A stretch of 64,000 bases of DNA from positions 1,488,001-1,552,000 of the forward strand of contig WAID01000003.1 in NCBI GenBank assembly GCA_016584495.1, written 5' to 3'. This DNA is from Celoporthe dispersa (taxonomy: Eukaryota; Ascomycota; Sordariomycetes; Diaporthales; Cryphonectriaceae). The notes under the pieces are model-generated. The model was given only the letters and a program-made list of their open reading frames with translations. It had not been told where the DNA came from and did no database searches. Position numbers and translations under genes: made by a program. This document shows, one piece after another, positions 1 to 11,216 of the stretch (its first letter is position 1; each line of letters starts with the position of its first letter).

Positions 1-120
1 TATCCCCGCTCAAGGACCATGTCGCTTGCCTCGGCTCACCTCTTCTTTCGGCCTCTTACTTCGTCTAAACTATCCGCCACACTCTGAGAACCGACGGCCT
101 TCCCGAAACAACCACCGCTA

Positions 121-557
121 TGGTGGGCGTTCAGACTGGGCGTCTGGTCTATGGTTATGAGATCCCCCCCGGGGGGGTCTCTCGCCTGACAAGGTCAAGA
201 TGCTTGCTGAGGAAGATGATGGCTTGAGATCTTGGTTCCTGGCTTCTGGCTATAGCCTGGACGAGCTGCAGGCTAGTAACATGGACGCTATCCAAGCAAG
301 TCCAGCATTACTTGGGCCGATCCAACATCATCAATGCGTTTTGGAAGAGACTCAAGCAGCCTATGGAGGCTATGTGGCCAGCCCCACCAATTACCCTGGG
401 CTGGGCTGCCCCCTCCTCAGCGCCAACTATGGGGTCTGGAAGCTGCATCTACCATCCAGGGGCCTCAAGTCAGGCCTGCAGTCTCGCCGAGTTCGAGAAC
501 GATGTGGCGGCCGCGGCGCTATACAGCTACCCAGGGAGCCCACAAAACTTGGTCTAG
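121..557 (+). pseudogene. possible broken coding remnant
   Basis: An ATG at 121 opens a frame beginning MVGVQTGRLVYGYEIPPGG, which then runs out of phase at a C7G7 palindrome (164-177). One extra base there would join it to a second frame containing SPDKVKMLAEEDDGLRSWF. Beyond about 310 another frame (SNIINAFWKRLKQPMEA...) looks the more protein-like one. I recognise no family. It could be a decayed gene, a real gene carrying indels and an undetected intron, or chance. The window edge is close, so upstream parts may be missing. Confidence 0.2.
159..181. repeat. C7G7 inverted repeat
   Basis: Seven C followed directly by seven G, flanked by GAGA and TCTC, with a single unpaired T at 163. It is a near-perfect palindrome, able to form a hairpin and prone to length error. 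Confidence 0.7.
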
Positions 558-605
558 TCTCTGTCCTGGTCCAGCGGACCGGGCCAAATCATGGTCTGAA
601 GTACG

Positions 606-770
606 TCCATAGAGAGAGACAGCAGCATATAGAGAGAGCAGCAGCACAGAGAGACAGCAACATACAGCGGCAGCAGCATACAGAGACAACAGCATACAGA
701 GACAACAGCATACAGAGACAACAGCATACAGAGACAACAGCATACAGAGACAACAGCAAACCGAGAGAGC
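606..770. repeat. 16-bp minisatellite
   Basis: About five near-perfect tandem copies of a 16-bp unit (catacagagacaacag) lie between about 674 and 760. They are preceded by degenerate AGAGAGCAGCAG-type units from about 606. The unit is not a multiple of three, so successive copies change frame; any ORF running through it is probably fortuitous. Confidence 0.8.
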
Positions 771-1612
771 AGCACAGGAAAATTTTAAATCAGTTCCGCC
801 ATACACATGTTTGAGAAATTTGGAAATGGTACCCTGCTCTACACACGATTGTGATTTGTGTCACGCCATTTGCGTACGGCCCCGAGTCACCTCCACTCTC
901 TCTAGACACCACGCAGGGAGAAGAGGGATGAAGTACAAGGTTCTAGAATGATATTCTACTTAAAGATCAAATATATCAAATATGAGGGTATATGCACACC
1001 AAGAAAGACTGGTGGAGATCGTGGGTGATGAGGTTGACAGCAGGCTGTAATATTATAATCTCTAAACCTTCCACCCATACCGCTGTTCTCCGTATTACCT
1101 CGACATCATCCTCAGGGAGGGCTGTGGTTTCATGTAGAGACAGAGGCTCGAACTGGTCCCCGAGACATCTCTGTCAGCTTCTCTTCGTTTGTGATCCGTC
1201 ACTTTGGCTGAGCCAGTATGATTGGGTCTCAAGCTGGACCCGGGAACACAAGAGTAGGTCCTCGACACGAACATGTGCTTGCCATGGTTCTCCTGCAGGA
1301 ACTTCTGTGGTTATTTGAGACAGTTCAGCTCAGGCTGAGCAGTCAAAATTCCGAGAAAGACAACATGACTGAGAGGGTCTTTGTGTTCCAAGGCAATCTT
1401 CGTTCTCCGGTAGCTTTCTCTCGGCCGTCTATCAGCCCCTATCTAGGTAGCCAGCGCGGGTCCAAGCCCGTTGCCAGCCATCATCTTCCATCTGATAGAA
1501 ATAATTTATCACATATCTCATCCCAGTCATCAATCAGACATACCACTCATATTATCATGTCCTCGTCCCTGGCTGCTGTTTCCTGGCAGCTGTGAAACTA
1601 GGCCGTTTCCCT
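771..1612. other. intergenic, no gene seen
   Basis: No supportable coding region, RNA gene or repeat. The right part is presumably the 3' UTR and terminator of the annexin gene on the minus strand. Confidence 0.5.
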
Positions 1613-3797
1613 TCACCTAGACACATGAAACTTGGCCACCCTGTCTGGCATACGAGTGATACACAGCTCACGGCAGAACTGGCCCCACTCGCCTGACGTA
1701 CCATCCTCTACCGCTTCCATCATGTCCTTGCCGTATCTCTCCTGGTAGGCCCTCTTCACGGCGGTCATGTGTGCCCCGTCCCAGTGGTAGCGCACCAGGC
1801 GCGAGGTCAGCAGCTCGCGGCGGAGGGCGTCCTTCTTGGACGCCGTGAGTGCGTGGTGGACCAGCAGCGCGTCGCGGACGGGCTTGTTGATGACCCCGTT
1901 GAGGATGTGTGCCAGCAGCTCGCCCTGTGCCGGAGGGGATGTGTCAGCTCCTGTCTGGTGCGCGCCGCCTGCCGAGAGAGGCTGGAGGAGGGACAAGGGT
2001 GTCTGTTCACTGGAGGGCCACTTACCACCAGGTTTCCGCTCTTCCGCAGCGCGTCTCTCGCAAAGTTGGACCTGTACTTGTCGCTGTACACCCGCAGGAC
2101 CTCCCTCAGGTGGTTGTCGCTCCTCTTGACGACGATGTTGATCATGGCGGACTCGCCTCCTTTCTCCGCCTTGACGGCGCTGCGCAGGTCGTCGGCGTCA
2201 TCCTCGACCTGGTACTGGTCGATGGGCAGGGGGCGGCCGTACTTGTCGACGTCGTCCTGGCGGTCCTCCTCCAGGACTAGCAGCACGGCCTTCTTGAACT
2301 TGTCCTCCTTGAGCTCGTGCTTCATGCAGCGCGACAGGCTGTTGTCGTAGGTCTTGTCGCTGAAGGACTGCCTGATCTCGTGGATCTCCTCGTTGGTGCG
2401 GCCCATCAGGCTCTCGATCAGCAGCTCGCGGCGGGTCTTGTCGCCCTGGTACCAGAAGCTGGACCAGTACGCCTCGCTCTCCCACCGGCCGAGGGCGGTG
2501 GCGTAGCAGGCCTTCATGAGGGAGGGGTCCTCGTCCTTGAGCCGCACGCGGATGTGCTTGGCGACGTTGACGCCCTTCTTCTCGGGTCCCGTCTTGACGA
2601 GCCGCTTGTACTCGGCCCGTAGGTCCATCACCTGGTCGTGCGTCAGGCCGGGGAGAATCTCGATCAGCGGCTCCGTGTGCGGCGCCTTGGATCCCTTGAG
2701 CGCATCGGCAAGCCTCTGGGCGTCATCCTCTGGGTCGGTAAACCGTGCTCGCCTGCTGCGCTTCTTCCCGCCGGCCTCGTCGTCCGAGTTGAGGGGCGAG
2801 ACGTCTGCGACGTGGGCGCCGCCGTGGTGTGTGGGCAGGAGCAAGGGCGAGGGCATGGGCGACATGGACTGGTACGTGCCGTGGTACGACTCCAGGAGCG
2901 GCGACGGCGGTGCGGCGGCGAGGCTGCCGGCGTTGAAGGCAGTGTTGACGGACAGCGACGACATCTTGCCCACGGGCGGCGGCTGGGGCGAGGAGCTGCG
3001 CTTCATGGCGCTCTTGCGGGGCCCCGCGTCGCCGGCGGGATCGGCAGTCAGCGAGTCGCGGTGGGCGTGGTGGTGCTTCCTGCTGCTGCTGTCGCGCCCG
3101 TCCGTCGAGTGGTCCCTGGCGCCGGTGCTCCTGCTCCTGCTGCGACCCCGACCGGAGCGGCCATCGCCTGCGCTGAGCAGGTCGGCGCTGCGCCTGGGGT
3201 CGGCCAGGTACGAGTCCCTGTGCCTACGCTGCTCGTGGGCGTGGGCATGGTCGTCGCGGTCGTAGGGCGGCGAGGTGGGCGGCGGGGGGATCTTGCCGTA
3301 GGCGAGGTCCTCCTCGAGCTTCTCCTTCTTCTCGGCGCGGCGGTCGCGCGACCTCTCGCGCGACCGGTCGGAGAGGGGGCGGTCATGAGATTGTACGCAT
3401 CTGAGCCCTCCAGCTTCTTGGCGTACTTCTGGGGGAGGAAGGCGTCCGCCAGGCCCAGGCCCGTCCTCGCCTTGTCTCTCTCCCTCTCTCTGTCGGAGTC
3501 GGAGTGTCTCTCCCGCGGGCTGTCGCGCCTGTGGTCCCTCAGATCCCCATAGGAAGCCCGCGCGCCGTTCTCGACGGCTGGGCTCCTGGGGCGGCGGTAG
3601 TAGTCGTCGTCAGGCGACGCGGGGGTCCTGTAAGAAGACGAGTGCCGATCTCCATAGTCGTAGGACCTGTCCCTGTCGTCGTACTCAGGGTCGATGTCGA
3701 CGACAGTGGGGATGCCACGGCTCCGGCTGCGGTCGCGATCACGGCCACCTGGAGACCGAGACCGGCCACGCCGGTGATCCTCGACCTGGAGGGACAT
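1613..3797 (-). CDS. annexin XIV-like protein with RS/RD-rich N-terminus (one frameshift)
   Basis: Predicted calcium/phospholipid-binding annexin of the fungal annexin XIV group, about 694 aa. The start is the ATG at 3797-3795 (MSLQVEDHRRGRSRSPGG). The first 350 residues or so are low-complexity, rich in RS, RD and proline. The annexin core begins near DAQRLADALKG (about residue 355) and includes LIESLMGRTNEEIHEIRQSF, SLSRCMKHELKEDKFKKAVL and REVLRVYSDKYRSNFARDAL. An intron at 1925-2025 (GTAAGT...GCACAG) joins KSGNLV to GELLAHILNGVIN; the end is MPDRVAKFHVSR. Between YNLMTAP and SDRSRERSRD the reading frame changes; one more base in the five-base run at 3375-3379 restores it. Family assignment is from recognised motifs. 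The 5' leader is microsatellite-rich. Confidence 0.88.
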
Positions 3798-3896
3798 GAA
3801 GAAGGATGAGTGCTGCCAGATGCTCAGGCGACGAGGCAGCTCTAGGCAGGAGATGAGATTGTGCTCCGGGACGAACGAATCCACACCCACGACACA

Positions 3897-4122
3897 CGAA
3901 GCACACACGCACGACAAGCGCAACACACACGCGCGCGACACACAGAGAGACACACACACACACCCACACACAAGACTGCGGGGTAGCGCCCTGTCGTCTG
4001 GGATCGGCGTCTCGTGACAAGGGGGGGGGGAAGGGAGGGTGGCTGGAGAGAGCTTTCGAGGCCGAGATGAGAACCGCGAGCCGAAGAACCGCCGTCTGTT
4101 TCTCTCTCTCTCTCTTTCTCTC

Positions 4123-4154
<32 letters not shown>
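3897..4154. repeat. AC and GT microsatellites in annexin leader
   Basis: An interrupted (AC)n tract at about 3897-3972, a G10 run near 4021, a CT-rich stretch and a (GT)n tract at about 4124-4154. They lie just upstream of the annexin start, in the likely 5' UTR or promoter. Chance ORFs through them encode only repeats. Confidence 0.8.
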
Positions 4155-4155
<1 letters not shown>

Positions 4156-5518
4156 TGGACTGAACCCACGACAAAGAGATACAGTGCCTGATTATATATG
4201 CCTGTACGTTATGTGTGAGGGAGCAATGAAAGTATTGCAGACAAAATCCGCGAGTCGAGACGGAAAGGAAGGGATGTTGGAACAGGGAGGGAGCTACTGG
4301 GGGTGATCAGCAGCCAATGCCAGCCACACACACTACATGGGCCGTCACTGCCCTCTCTGGGCTGTGACTGCTACCGATCATTACTAACCACTGAGCCTTC
4401 GCCACTGCTGCTGCCCTGCCCTACCCTGGGCCTCTGCCCTGTCAGCCTGTTCAGCTTTGATTGGGTTCTTTTTTCTTCTTCATTCTTTTTCCTGCTTTAT
4501 TCTCCTTGTTTCTTTTCTCTCTCTTCTCTTGCCTACAGCGCATTGCCACGCGTGCATGCCGAAGAGGAGCCCCAACAAAGCCCCAGGTCGAGTCCAGCCA
4601 GGCGCCTAGAACCGGAGCCCTGCCCCTCTCTTACCAGCCCACCAACTACAGCCCCGAGCCTCCACTAGTACCACCTCCGTTGGTCTGCAGCTACAGGGGC
4701 AGGGACGCTTCAGCTGGCGCTCCAGGTTGACAGACGCCATCGCCCAGCAATCAGCATTTGGATTACCAGCACACAGGTGTACATATCGGTTTGCCTTGAC
4801 CTGTAGATCAGCCTGCATTCAAGTCATACCAGCCTGCGAATTTCTTTTTTCTTTTCTTTTCTTTAAGAGAGAAAAAAAAACTTACCTTTTTTCTCTTAAC
4901 ATCCGACAGGGAGGCCTCGTATCCCTCAACGCTCGCAGTTTCAAGAGGGAGGAGGGGGGAGGGCGCATGAATGACTAACGCATCTAGCAAATCCTTCCCT
5001 CCCTTCTTACTACACCTGAACAGATAATGATTACTACGTAAGCCTCTTAGTTCTTCCAGACCAGACCCAGTCAGTCTCAGGCTAGCTTTCGGGTCAACCG
5101 CCCAGGGCAGTGATTCGCTTTCCACCGGTGATTTCCGCCCTTCATGACAAGGCTGATGGCATCCTGAGAACTGTTTCGTTTTCCGTCTTGAACCGGACAA
5201 CCGGAGTCTGTATAGACGCCCGGGCTGACCAGGGATTCTTTGGTCTCTACCTCTTCGTCTCGGCTACCTGCTTGGATGTCCTACACCCGCATTTGGTGGC
5301 TTCTATGTCCTCCAGTCCAGGATGCAGGCAGGGAGCCGCAGCGTGATCGAGAGAAAACGCCCTCGCCCCACTCTTTCTTTACAGGTAATAGGCATCTGAA
5401 GCATGAATTGACGGAATTATAAGCATTTGAAGAATGAGATGCGTTTCAGGCACGTCGCGTAAAGTTGGGGGTTGTTGAAATTATAGTAGTGTACTGTATC
5501 CCCTGGATAGGCGTATAA
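4155..5518. other. intergenic, no gene seen
   Basis: CT-rich with short T and A runs (about 4460-4530 and 4850-4890). No coding region or RNA gene recognised. It presumably holds the annexin promoter and the 3' end of the gene at 5519. Confidence 0.5.
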
Positions 5519-7123
5519 CTACTCTGTCCTAGCATTCTTTGCTGTCCTGCCCCCGTTGTCCTCATCATTACCAAACGAAGCCCCGCCGTCTGTGGCCACA
5601 ACGCTGGCAGACCGGCCCTTATTCCACAGCTGCGTGACCGGATATATTCCTCTCATCGCCTCTCGCACAACCGGCTGCTGAATCTCGACCAACCATTCCT
5701 TCATGTTCTTGCTAAAATCCACGCAGCCTTGCAAATCCTTGGCAAGGTAGAAGCTGTCGATAAAGGACATGCGGAACATGTCCGTTTTGGGGTCGTAGTA
5801 GTGCACGTGGGCAATGACCTGCCTCTGGGTAAGGACAGCCGAGAAGACAATAGCATCGCTAGCCTTATGGGTACGCTGCGGGTCGATCTGGTCGAGGATC
5901 CAAATCATCGAGCGGATGCGGTGGCAGCCAGCTGTGGCCAGCTGAGCCTCTGCTCCGTAGGCTGTGCCTCCTGTAGCCTCCGACTTGGACTCGATAAGGA
6001 AGGACGGGAACAGGTTCTCTCGGGACGGCTGCGAGTATGGCCGTATTCTGGGGTGGTCTGCCGCAGCAAGCTCATCCGCTGTCCACTCGGAGCCAAGCGT
6101 GGTCTGGTAGCCTAGATGCTTGTCGGTCTTGGGAGTTATAAGCGGGTAGGTATCATTTCGAGGCAGTGGCGTGCGGGACCAAAAATTGTTGCCTCCCTGC
6201 AGTAGGCTGGGGTATTCCTGGAGATCGTTAAGGGGCAGCAGGGGAAGCGCCATAAGGTCGGTCACTGTGGATTCGTAGCTATTCCAAGCCAGCCTGATCT
6301 TGCGTAGAATGTTGTTCTTCTCGTCGCCGTCTAGCGGTGGCGATCCGCGCGGTTTCCGTATATGCTTGGTAACCAGTTCCTCAACGTCTGGGGGTATCTC
6401 GATGCCGTGGTCGTCCACCATCACTTTGTTCATCTTCAGCGACCCACGGTAGATGGGACTCGACGTCTTGAGCCTCTCAGACACTGTCGAAGACTGGCCA
6501 TGTGAGCCCACACCATCCTGTGGCTGTGACATCTGGTCGCTCTCTTCGTCTTCCCAGTCGAACGGTCCCTCTATACTAGAGACAATCTCATGGTCTTCGA
6601 AAATGCTAGAGGCAGGAGAGTCACAGCCTTCCCGAGTCTCTTGAACCGCTGACGTCAAGTCAGTTTTGCTCTGCCAGTGATTGATAAACCAATTGTCTTG
6701 CTGCTCTGCTGGCTGGGGCTCTGCTGGCTGGAGCTCTGCTGGCTGGGGCTCTAAGGCTGGTGCAGGTCGCGGACGGCGCTTGGATGTGGGAGGATCGAAA
6801 GTGGGCTCGTTGAACTGGCGCTTGCGACGTCCCCGTTTGCTGGACAACTTGCGTGCTTCGAGTGCCGGCTCGGATGCTGCTGCTGTGTGAGGCTCTTGGT
6901 AGAAGTGGGAGGCGGGTTGGGCGTGCTGTTTGGGTGATGCAGCAGAGCACGCGGGTGTGGGTAGCAACGGGTCTGGCAATGGCTGGGCCGGGGAAAGCGC
7001 TGGTGGCAATCCTTCCAGCCGACGCTGTTTGTGTTTAGGTTCGGTGGTCGTCTCTGGGTCATCCTCGCGCGCTCGCTTGAGAGACTGCTTCATCGGGTCT
7101 GGTGGTTCGATATCGCGAAGCAT
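5519..7123 (-). CDS. DUF7924-like protein, PD-(D/E)XK-type fold
   Basis: Single-exon protein of 534 aa starting at 7123 in a good context (CACC before ATG). The N-terminal half is disordered, basic and proline/alanine rich, with short repeats (PAELQPAEPQPAEQQ) and KR clusters that could be nuclear localisation signals. The C-terminal half resembles the fungus-specific DUF7924 domain: an ITPKTDKHLGY segment (the conserved Asp), then FPSFLIESKSEATGGTAYGA with E378-x-K380, as in the E-x-K of PD-(D/E)XK nucleases, followed by the helix AEAQLATAGCHRI. Members are of unknown function and often degenerate as nucleases. Gene existence is solid; the domain name is from memory. Confidence 0.75.
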   Translation of the reverse strand: MLRDIEPPDPMKQSLKRAREDDPETTTEPKHKQRRLEGLPPALSPAQPLPDPLLPTPACSAASPKQHAQPASHFYQEPHTAAASEPALEARKLSSKRGRRKRQFNEPTFDPPTSKRRPRPAPALEPQPAELQPAEPQPAEQQDNWFINHWQSKTDLTSAVQETREGCDSPASSIFEDHEIVSSIEGPFDWEDEESDQMSQPQDGVGSHGQSSTVSERLKTSSPIYRGSLKMNKVMVDDHGIEIPPDVEELVTKHIRKPRGSPPLDGDEKNNILRKIRLAWNSYESTVTDLMALPLLPLNDLQEYPSLLQGGNNFWSRTPLPRNDTYPLITPKTDKHLGYQTTLGSEWTADELAAADHPRIRPYSQPSRENLFPSFLIESKSEATGGTAYGAEAQLATAGCHRIRSMIWILDQIDPQRTHKASDAIVFSAVLTQRQVIAHVHYYDPKTDMFRMSFIDSFYLAKDLQGCVDFSKNMKEWLVEIQQPVVREAMRGIYPVTQLWNKGRSASVVATDGGASFGNDEDNGGRTAKNARTE

Positions 7124-9149
7124 GGTGAATAGGATGATGGGACGCCAAATGGGGAGTCTTTAGGAAATGAGACCACGGAGACGATGCTGTAGGTAGGAGG
7201 AAAAGAGGAGATGAGTGGAGCGGCGCTGAAAGCTTGGGCCACAAGCCTAACTCCGGGTCTTCCTGTCGAACGAATGACTGCAGCTGTTAATGGCTGCAGC
7301 TGGCAAGAACGAATGTCGCCATACTCCAAGCTCATTCTTCTTATTGGTTCTCGTGCCTAGGTGGGGTGCTTTGTCTAGTTGTCTTACCCCGCCACCGCCA
7401 AGTTTTGCTGGGCTATCCATGCTTCTGCATGCAGTGGTGCAGTCTTCAGCCAAACATGCCTTTGTTGCTATGGTAATTCGCTCGAGGACCCCCTTCCTGG
7501 CCCCCGTGAGACGCATCTGTAGATGAGCCTCCTCTTGGATCCGCGATGTAACCACCTGATACCTTTACGGTGCAGAGCCATATGCCGCCGGCCTCCCAAC
7601 GCGGGTTAACACAATGCACGTCAACGCCATTTTCCCCACAGGCTCAGCCTCGCACCACGGCAAAAGACTCTACTGTGTGACAAGACAGCATCATTCCGTA
7701 CCACAAATGGCGTCCTTGGGTCATACCCGGACCACCTGCAAGTAAGTACATGGCAGTGCGAGAGAGTTTATTTACATGCCCTGGGCCTTGGGCAGCTTGA
7801 GCACGTCGTTTCCCGGGCGGGCAGCGAGGCGAACAGACCAACAATTTTCTTCATCATCCCCTCGTCATGCCGTATAGTTGAGACCCCCATCTGTCAGACA
7901 ACGTACGACAGGATGGTGTTGCCTTGTGTGTGTGTGTGCGAGAATTGACGCGGAGAGTCATTTGTTGAAAGAATACCTACCTGCCATGGCCCGGGGAGGC
8001 CGTGCTGACAGCTTGGCCGATGCGGCTCTGCAGCCGCACGCAGCTCGATATGATGACAGGAATATGCTTGATTCCATGTCAGCCATCATCCTGTCTGTGA
8101 CCGAGAACGCCAGGGTCAGAACATAGGTGTCTCTGCCTCCCCAGGGCGGCGCTGCCTGACTGGCCCGCCTGCAACTTCATACGGGGGAATCCTCTGCGAG
8201 GGCCGAGTCTCGAGGAGCCAATCCCTTCGAGGGACCTGGATGGCATGGTGATGTGGACTGTTGGGAGGGAGGGTTCTCAGGCCGAGCCGACCCCTGCCCA
8301 AACACGCATCCGGCTTGGCGAGAAAAATGTTCACGTGGCTGACAGTTGCCATCTCGACTTGATATTGAACCACCCATGAGCTGTGTGTGCTGCGTAGACG
8401 TTTCGGGGAGATGGCCAGCCTTGGCGGTGACCTCGTCTGTCTCAGTATCTTCCCGAGGCCTGGCGGGACAGAGACGAGTACAAGTCGGAGTCTTTCCCCC
8501 CCCCCTCTCTTTCTTCTCTCTTCTTCTTCCCTCTGTCCTTTCCCCCAACCTGAAACATACATGCATACGCCGATGTTTCCTCCAAGGCGGGTAGCAGTGT
8601 CGGGCAGGTGAGCCCCTGGTGGCAGAATAGGTGGCAAGATTGGAAACATCCGCGTTCAGATGATACACGCCATGTTTAGATGACGTTGCAACGAGTTCCC
8701 CCGCGTACATCACTAGATGGATCGCTACCTTCTCGCATTATATACCAACCAGATATTGCCCCCATCATCCTTACGAACGAGGATCGAGGATGGTCACTTC
8801 TTGCCAAATTTATTGTTTTTTTTCCAAAAAAAAAAAAAAAGAAACAAACTCTTGATCCTGCCTCTTGTGGTGGTTGGAAAATTTAACCCGAAAGGTACCA
8901 TCCGGCCGGGTGCACTTTATACTTTAATAATTATCAAGAAGTCGACAATCAACACAACAACACGACGACAAGATCGCCTACACACAAACGTGCGGCGGGT
9001 GTCTCTGGAGTAGGCGCTTCTCAAGAACGTTTCACCAGCTCTGTACAAAACAATACAACCAAGCCAACCCAACCTAAACCGACAACCAACCCCCCATCGC
9101 CGCCTCCCCTCCCCCCTCCCTCAAAGAAACAACACCGTCGTCGACAGAG
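7124..9149. other. intergenic between divergent genes, no gene seen
   Basis: About 2 kb between the start of the DUF7924-like gene (-) and the start of the gene at 9150 (+). It contains T/A and C runs (about 8500, 8810-8840). The short ORFs on either strand show no family features. It probably contains both promoters and 5' UTRs. Confidence 0.5.
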
Positions 9150-9871
9150 ATGGACCAGTCCGAGAGGGCAGCAGTCATCGTCTGCCTGGGCCCGCACTCG
9201 CGCTCCCTGGAGAAGACGATGCAGAGCCTCGTCGTGTGCTCCGGGATCCTCGACTACTTCCGCGCCACCCAGGGCCGCGGCTACATCATGACGGTCAACT
9301 TCTCCGGCACGAGGCTGCTGCAGGCCCGCGACCCGGACGAGGCCCAGGCCTGCCTGCGCGAGGACTGCCACGACTGGACCTCCATCCTGGGCCGCGCCGC
9401 CGAGCGCGCCCGCGCCGACGCGCCCGAGACCTGCCGCCACGTCGAGGTGGTCCTCGTCGGCACGAACGAGTGCCCCGCCGGCGCCGCGGACCTGGACACG
9501 CTGTGCCGCCAGCTCAAGTCGCAGGCGATCCGTGTCAACGCCGTCGTGGTCGAGCCCGAGTCCGACGATAGCAGCCGCGGCCGCTCGTCGTTCGTCCCGG
9601 GCCTGGCGGGCGGCTGGATTGTTCTCGACGACGGCCCCGGGAGCCAGGCGCGCAGGCGCACGGGAGGGTCGGACTGGGGCATGGTGCAGCTCGCCCGCGG
9701 GACGGGGGGCTTACGCTGATGCCCAACGCCGAGGGGAAGCTCGCCATCTACCAGCTCTTCACCGAGATCTTCCGGCGCTGGGGCGAGCAGTACTGGAGCA
9801 TGGCTGCCGCGCACAAGGCGAAGGCGCCCAGGGTGGTGACGAGGGAAAAGGCTGTCGGGCTGTCGTCATGA
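9150..9871 (+). CDS. unknown protein, possibly degenerate VWA-like (one frameshift)
   Basis: An intact frame from ATG 9150 (MDQSERAAVIVCLGPHSRSL) gives 189 aa and stops at 9719. A second frame continues directly as LTLMPNAEGKLAIYQLFTEI...WGEQYWSMAAAHKAKA to TGA 9869-9871. One extra G in the G6 run 9704-9709 makes a single protein of about 240 aa. Alternating strands and helices (IVCLGPHSRSLEK, HVEVVLVGTNECP, IRVNAVVVEPES) suggest a VWA-like alpha/beta fold, but no clear DxSxS metal site is present. I do not recognise the family. It is divergent from the gene at 5519, with a long CT-rich leader. Confidence 0.55.
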
Positions 9872-10042
9872 GGCCCTCCTTGGTGGTTTGTTATAAATAC
9901 AGCATGGGATGATGGGGGCCCTCGGCCGCGAGGGACAGTACATTCTTGACTACGAAGACACGAAGGTGTAAGAGGGGTGGTAATCATGTGAAACAAGGCA
10001 GACTTGAGGTCTCGAGAGTATGGCAGCATGGCGTGTGGTGGA

Positions 10043-10069
10043 GAGACAGAGAGAGAGAGAGAGAGAGAT
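10043..10069. repeat. GA microsatellite
   Basis: (GA)n tract, slightly interrupted, between the gene at 9150 and the small membrane-protein ORF. Confidence 0.7.
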
Positions 10070-10185
10070 TCACGATGTTATGATGATGAGGAGCGAGAGA
10101 TATACCTTATGTATGATTAGTCCAATCCACGAGAGAACCTTTCCCCTCCCACGGAGCAAGCTGCACGCACGCACGCATGCTCTCA

Positions 10186-10455
10186 TCAGACCCTCTGCGT
10201 GCCATTCACGGCCACCACGCGGAGCCTCATCCCCAGCTCCCTCCTCTGCGCCACTCGCCGACGGTACGCTCTGCGCTTCTGGCATCGCCAGACCGACACA
10301 GCAACCGTCAGCACGAACCAGGCCCCGATCCCGACCCCGATTGCCATTCGCCTCCCGAGCGAGAGGTCGGCCGTGAGAGACTTGTTGGCAATGCGGACCA
10401 GTATGGCGCGCGTGATGCCCGGGGTGATGCGGGCGTGGAGGTCCTTGGGTGCCAT
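10186..10455 (-). CDS. small single-TM basic protein, hypothetical
   Basis: An 89-aa frame from ATG 10455. It has a short N-terminus, one hydrophobic segment at about residues 36-54 (MAIGVGIGAWFVLTVAVSVW) and a very basic tail (RCQKRRAYRRRVAQRRELG). This layout, and the positive residues directly after the membrane segment, fit a small type III membrane protein. I recognise no family, and GC-rich sequence can produce such frames by chance, so confidence is moderate. The ATG at 10492 lies in another frame and gives no sensible product. Confidence 0.4.
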   Translation of the reverse strand: MAPKDLHARITPGITRAILVRIANKSLTADLSLGRRMAIGVGIGAWFVLTVAVSVWRCQKRRAYRRRVAQRRELGMRLRVVAVNGTQRV

Positions 10456-11216
10456 TCTCTGTGTGTAGATCGCTTTGTGCGCCAGATGACACGCGGATGG
10501 TGCTCTTGTAGATTGCCAGGTCGAGGTCAGAGCTGTGGGGCGGAGGGAGGAGGCAGGGCGCCTGGCGCTGAGATGGGCAGATCGAAAATCACCCTCCCCT
10601 TGGTGTTTTTATTGGCTTAAGAGGACGAGCAGTGCGTATGAGTCGACATGAGGAACTTCCAGGTTGCCCCAAAAGTCCTCTTGTGTGTGTTGCAGCAGTC
10701 ATCAGCACAGGTCATGCTTAAGATCTTATATACATGCAGAGAAAAGGGTGGCTGCTAATTCTCGGCCTAGCTAGACATGCATATTTCTCCAAACTCACCT
10801 CGCTGCCCTGTATCTCGTTCCATCATCCTACGCTGATCCTGCCAGCCTAGCTCTCTGCAGGGTAGCAATAGTAACCGGAGCCCATGCTCCGTTCGGGCTT
10901 GGCGGGGGACGCTCTGTGTCTTGTGGTATCAATAAGGCTCTGCTCTATAATATTGTTCATATAGCCCATGATCAGGCTGTAGCTGGAAGAAGAAGTGAGG
11001 CATGGAGTGTAAGCCTTGAGGGGGAGGAAATGGAGCGCCTGTACCACACATGAGAAGCTGGTTTTTTGGTGGGGGGTTTTTTTTTCGAACGTATAGGGTG
11101 CTACATAATGCCGTGTGTCGTCGACACGAGAGGCTGACATCTGGGTATCCAGCTAAAAAGGGAGTTCATTACATATTACATATCCTATTGAAAAGCTATC
11201 CAAAAAGAAGCACTTG
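10456..11216. other. intergenic, no gene seen
   Basis: Likely promoter of the small membrane protein and 3' region of GPI2. It carries a G/T-rich stretch near 11065-11085. No other feature recognised. Confidence 0.5.

Noticed and set aside
1130..1200. B-box-like AGTTCGAGCC on the minus strand
   Set aside because: No A box and no cloverleaf could be formed, so not called as a tRNA.
2516..3552. Plus-strand frames of 249 and 304 codons opposite annexin
   Set aside because: Shadow frames; Val/Gly/Ala/Arg-rich composition without domains.
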